A stretch of 8,763 nt of DNA from Bacteroidota bacterium (GTDB lineage Bacteria > Bacteroidota > Ignavibacteria > T3Sed10-11): the NCBI GenBank assembly GCA_007128495.1, contig SKXH01000295.1, forward strand, positions 1-8,763. Reading direction: 5' to 3'. The position numbers and the translations under genes were made by a program. Positions within the stretch are counted from its first letter, which is position 1. Every line of letters starts with the position of its first letter. Shown here in pieces: positions 6,958-8,763 of the stretch. The notes beneath the pieces were generated by a model, which saw only the letters and a list, made by a program, of their open reading frames with translations, searched no databases and was not told the origin of the DNA.

Positions 6958-8081
6958 TGCTGTATCATTTTTTAGAATATATCGATGCGCTGTATGACCC
7001 GCCCGGTTTCGGAATGTTTCAATTTATTACATTCCGGGCGGCGTTAGCTGCAATTACAGCACTCGTGGTTAGTTTCTGGTTCGGTCCCCGGATCATTAGG
7101 TATTTACGGAGAAGGCAGGTCGGGGAGCTGGCAAAATACGATGCTCCGGAACGACATCTGAAAAAAGCGGGCACACCCACAATGGGCGGTCTGATCATTC
7201 TGCTTGCAATACTTATCCCGACATTATTGTGGGGTGATCTACGCAATACGTATGTACAGTTGATTATTTTGGTGACGGTTTGGCTTGGCGCCGTCGGTTT
7301 CATGGATGATTATCTCAAGGTCGTTAAGAAGAAACCGAAAGGTTTGATCGGCCGGTATAAGATTATCGGTCAGGTCACGATAGGTTTAATTATCGGAGCA
7401 ATGATATACTTTTTCCCCCATTGGATCGATCCGGATCTCTGGAGATTGAAATCGTCCACAACCGTGCCGTTTTTTAAAGATCTGGAATTTGATCTGGGAT
7501 ATTTTTATATCCCGTTGGTAATTTTCATAATCACCGCGACGTCCAATGCCGTGAATTTAACCGACGGACTGGACGGGTTAGCTATCGGTTTGGTGGGGAT
7601 TGTTGGCTTAACCCTCGCGGTGATAGCATATATATCCGGACACATTGAATTCAGTTCGTACTTAACGATACCGTATCTTCGGGGTAACGGTGAACTTGCT
7701 GTGTATCTTGCCGCGCTGGTTGGTGCATCGCTCGGATTTTTATGGTTTAATGCGCATCCGGCCGAGGTATTTATGGGTGATACGGGTTCACTCGCGCTGG
7801 GCGGAGCGCTCGGTGCTGTTTGCGTGCTGATAAAAAAGGAATTACTGCTGCCGACACTGGGCGGTATATTTTTGGCAGAAGCATTGTCGGTGATCATCCA
7901 GAGAACATATTTCAAGTATACCAAGAAAAAATATGGCGAAGGCAGACGGATATTTCTTATGGCGCCGATTCATCATCACTTTGAAATGAAAGGATGGCCC
8001 GAACCGAAAATCGTGATGCGTTTTTATATCGTGGCTATCATTTTAATGATTGTAAGTTTGGCAACCTTTAAGGTCCGGTAG
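6957..8081 (+). CDS. mraY: Phospho-N-acetylmuramoyl-pentapeptide transferase MraY (lipid I synthase)
   Basis: A 374-residue polytopic inner-membrane enzyme that transfers phospho-MurNAc-pentapeptide from UDP to undecaprenyl phosphate, releasing UMP and forming lipid I. The start is supported by the family-like opening with FRAALAAITALVVSFWFGPR at 26-45. PTMGGLIIL at 74-82 is the conserved cytoplasmic-side motif. Asp117 and Asp118 in FMDDYLKVVKK are the conserved aspartate pair. NAVNLTDGLDGLA at 197-209 and FNAHPAEVFMGDTGS at 264-278 carry further conserved polar residues, including Asp275 (FMGD). APIHHHFE at 336-343 is the histidine signature. About ten hydrophobic segments alternate with these loops. 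The extended loop before SGHIEFSSYLTIPYLRGNGE (227-246) resembles FCB-group MraY, though this is a remembered resemblance. The start codon overlaps the murF stop by one base, with only a weak ACAGG-like sequence upstream. Confidence 0.98.
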   Translation: MLYHFLEYIDALYDPPGFGMFQFITFRAALAAITALVVSFWFGPRIIRYLRRRQVGELAKYDAPERHLKKAGTPTMGGLIILLAILIPTLLWGDLRNTYVQLIILVTVWLGAVGFMDDYLKVVKKKPKGLIGRYKIIGQVTIGLIIGAMIYFFPHWIDPDLWRLKSSTTVPFFKDLEFDLGYFYIPLVIFIITATSNAVNLTDGLDGLAIGLVGIVGLTLAVIAYISGHIEFSSYLTIPYLRGNGELAVYLAALVGASLGFLWFNAHPAEVFMGDTGSLALGGALGAVCVLIKKELLLPTLGGIFLAEALSVIIQRTYFKYTKKKYGEGRRIFLMAPIHHHFEMKGWPEPKIVMRFYIVAIILMIVSLATFKVR

Positions 8082-8085
8082 GATA

Positions 8086-8089
8086 GAAG
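8086..8089 (+). promoter_or_regulatory. Weak Shine-Dalgarno candidate of murD
   Basis: GAAG at 8086-8089 ends seven bases before the murD ATG at 8097, and AGGA at 8080-8083 overlaps the mraY stop. Both are short matches, so this is tentative. No other start codon exists between the mraY stop and 8097. Confidence 0.35.
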
Positions 8090-8096
8090 TTTTTAT

Positions 8097-8763
8097 ATGA
8101 ATAACACGAACAACATAGTCGAACCTGTTTATTCCCGTAACCTTCACGATACTCCCGTTACCGTGATAGGAGCGGCACGAAGTGGCGTCGGTGTGGCGAA
8201 GCTGCTTGCTTCGATGGGAGCGCGTGTGTTTGTCAGCGACAGCGGAGATCCGGCAAAGGTCAAACAATATACCGATGAGCTGGATCGCTTTACAATTCCG
8301 TTTGAAACCGGGAGTCATAGCGAACAGGTATTCGATGCCGAGTTGATGGTTATCAGCCCCGGCGTGCCGTCCGATGAACCGGTTGTGATCGAAGCACAAA
8401 AGCGCGGTATCGCCGTTGTGAGCGAACTCGAAGTTGCCTCGTGGTATTGCCGGGTTCCTATCATAGCGGTTACCGGAACGAACGGCAAAACCACGACAAC
8501 CACATTGATCGGAAGAATGCTTCACGATGCAGGACGTTTGCATATCGTTGCCGGTAATATCGGCGATGCATTATCGAATCACGCAGCACAATTGAACAGC
8601 AACAGCGTCGCAGTGGTGGAAGTAAGCAGCTTTCAACTCGATCATGTTGACCGGTTTAAACCGAAGGTATCGGTGTTGTTGAACATTACACCGGACCATC
8701 TTAACAGGTATGGAAACTCACTTGAACGATACGCTGCATCTAAAGGACGCATATTCAAGAATC
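8097..8763 (+). CDS. murD: UDP-MurNAc-L-alanine:D-glutamate ligase MurD, 3'-truncated by window edge
   Basis: The frame is open from ATG at 8097 to the last base, giving 222 complete codons, about half of a typical 440-460-residue MurD. MurD adds D-Glu to UDP-MurNAc-L-Ala in the cytoplasm. VTVIGAARSGVGVAKLL at 21-37 is the N-terminal Rossmann-like UDP-binding motif. ISPGVP at 86-91 and SELEVASWYC at 109-118 follow. The P-loop is AVTGTNGKTTTTT at 124-136, then GNIGDAL at 153-159, VEVSSFQLD at 174-182 (diagnostic for MurD) and NITPDHLNRY at 196-205. Lys216 in AASKGRIF is the expected carbamylated lysine. About 20 residues precede the first beta strand, roughly ten more than in E. coli MurD. A GTG at codon 23 lies inside the Rossmann motif and is too late to be the start. 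The C-terminal glutamate-binding domain lies beyond the window. The gap to mraY is 15 bases and murD continues in the mraY frame. Confidence 0.96.
   Translation, partial: MNNTNNIVEPVYSRNLHDTPVTVIGAARSGVGVAKLLASMGARVFVSDSGDPAKVKQYTDELDRFTIPFETGSHSEQVFDAELMVISPGVPSDEPVVIEAQKRGIAVVSELEVASWYCRVPIIAVTGTNGKTTTTTLIGRMLHDAGRLHIVAGNIGDALSNHAAQLNSNSVAVVEVSSFQLDHVDRFKPKVSVLLNITPDHLNRYGNSLERYAASKGRIFKN

Noticed and set aside
4363..8520. Similar sequences at the P-loops of murE, murF and murD as possible dispersed repeats
   Set aside because: They encode the shared ATP-binding motif of the Mur ligase family (GTNGKTTT or GSSGKTTT); the likeness reflects paralogy, not a mobile or regulatory repeat.
1..8763. 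CRISPR array, insertion sequence, tRNA/rRNA gene or undescribed accessory system
   Set aside because: Coding sequence fills nearly the entire window with core dcw genes. I saw no regularly spaced repeats, terminal inverted repeats, transposase motifs or cloverleaf-like sequence.

Overview
This window is an uninterrupted segment of a bacterial dcw (division and cell wall) cluster, with all genes on the + strand: mraZ (5' end outside the window), rsmH, an ftsL-like gene, ftsI (a class B penicillin-binding protein with two C-terminal PASTA domains), murE, murF, mraY and murD (3' end outside the window). All eight identifications rest on motifs read directly from the translations. Only the ftsL call depends mainly on architecture and position.

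Layout: 1-372 is the C-terminal part of the MraZ regulator. 375-1307 is the 16S rRNA methyltransferase RsmH. 1308-1347 is the longest gap before the mur genes (40 bases) and carries the clearest Shine-Dalgarno sequence of the window. 1348-3998 encodes two inner-membrane division proteins, FtsL-like and FtsI/PBP, that overlap by four bases. 4000-8763 encodes enzymes of UDP-MurNAc-pentapeptide and lipid I synthesis: MurE adds the third residue, MurF adds D-Ala-D-Ala, MraY transfers the product to undecaprenyl phosphate, and MurD adds D-Glu two steps earlier. Gaps between genes run from a 4-base overlap to 40 bases. I see no internal terminator and no convincing internal promoter, so the whole stretch looks like one translationally coupled transcript whose promoter lies upstream of the window.

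Organism: MurE has the DNPR signature of meso-diaminopimelate-adding enzymes, so the peptidoglycan is probably DAP-type, as in most Gram-negatives. The gene order, the form of RsmH around its FQALRI motif, the long loops of MraY and the PASTA-bearing FtsI fit the FCB superphylum (Bacteroidota/Ignavibacteria/Chlorobi and related candidate phyla) better than Proteobacteria. This placement is an inference from remembered family features, and a Firmicutes-like or other deep lineage is not excluded. Base composition looks even and moderate throughout, with no sign of recent transfer.

I found no undescribed system, mobile element, CRISPR array or RNA gene. The points worth a second look are small: murE and murF (and likewise mraY and murD) lie in the same frame with a single stop codon between them; the FtsI transpeptidase domain lacks a loop of about a dozen residues just before its catalytic serine; and FtsI carries a PASTA pair with two extra cytoplasm-exterior cysteines.
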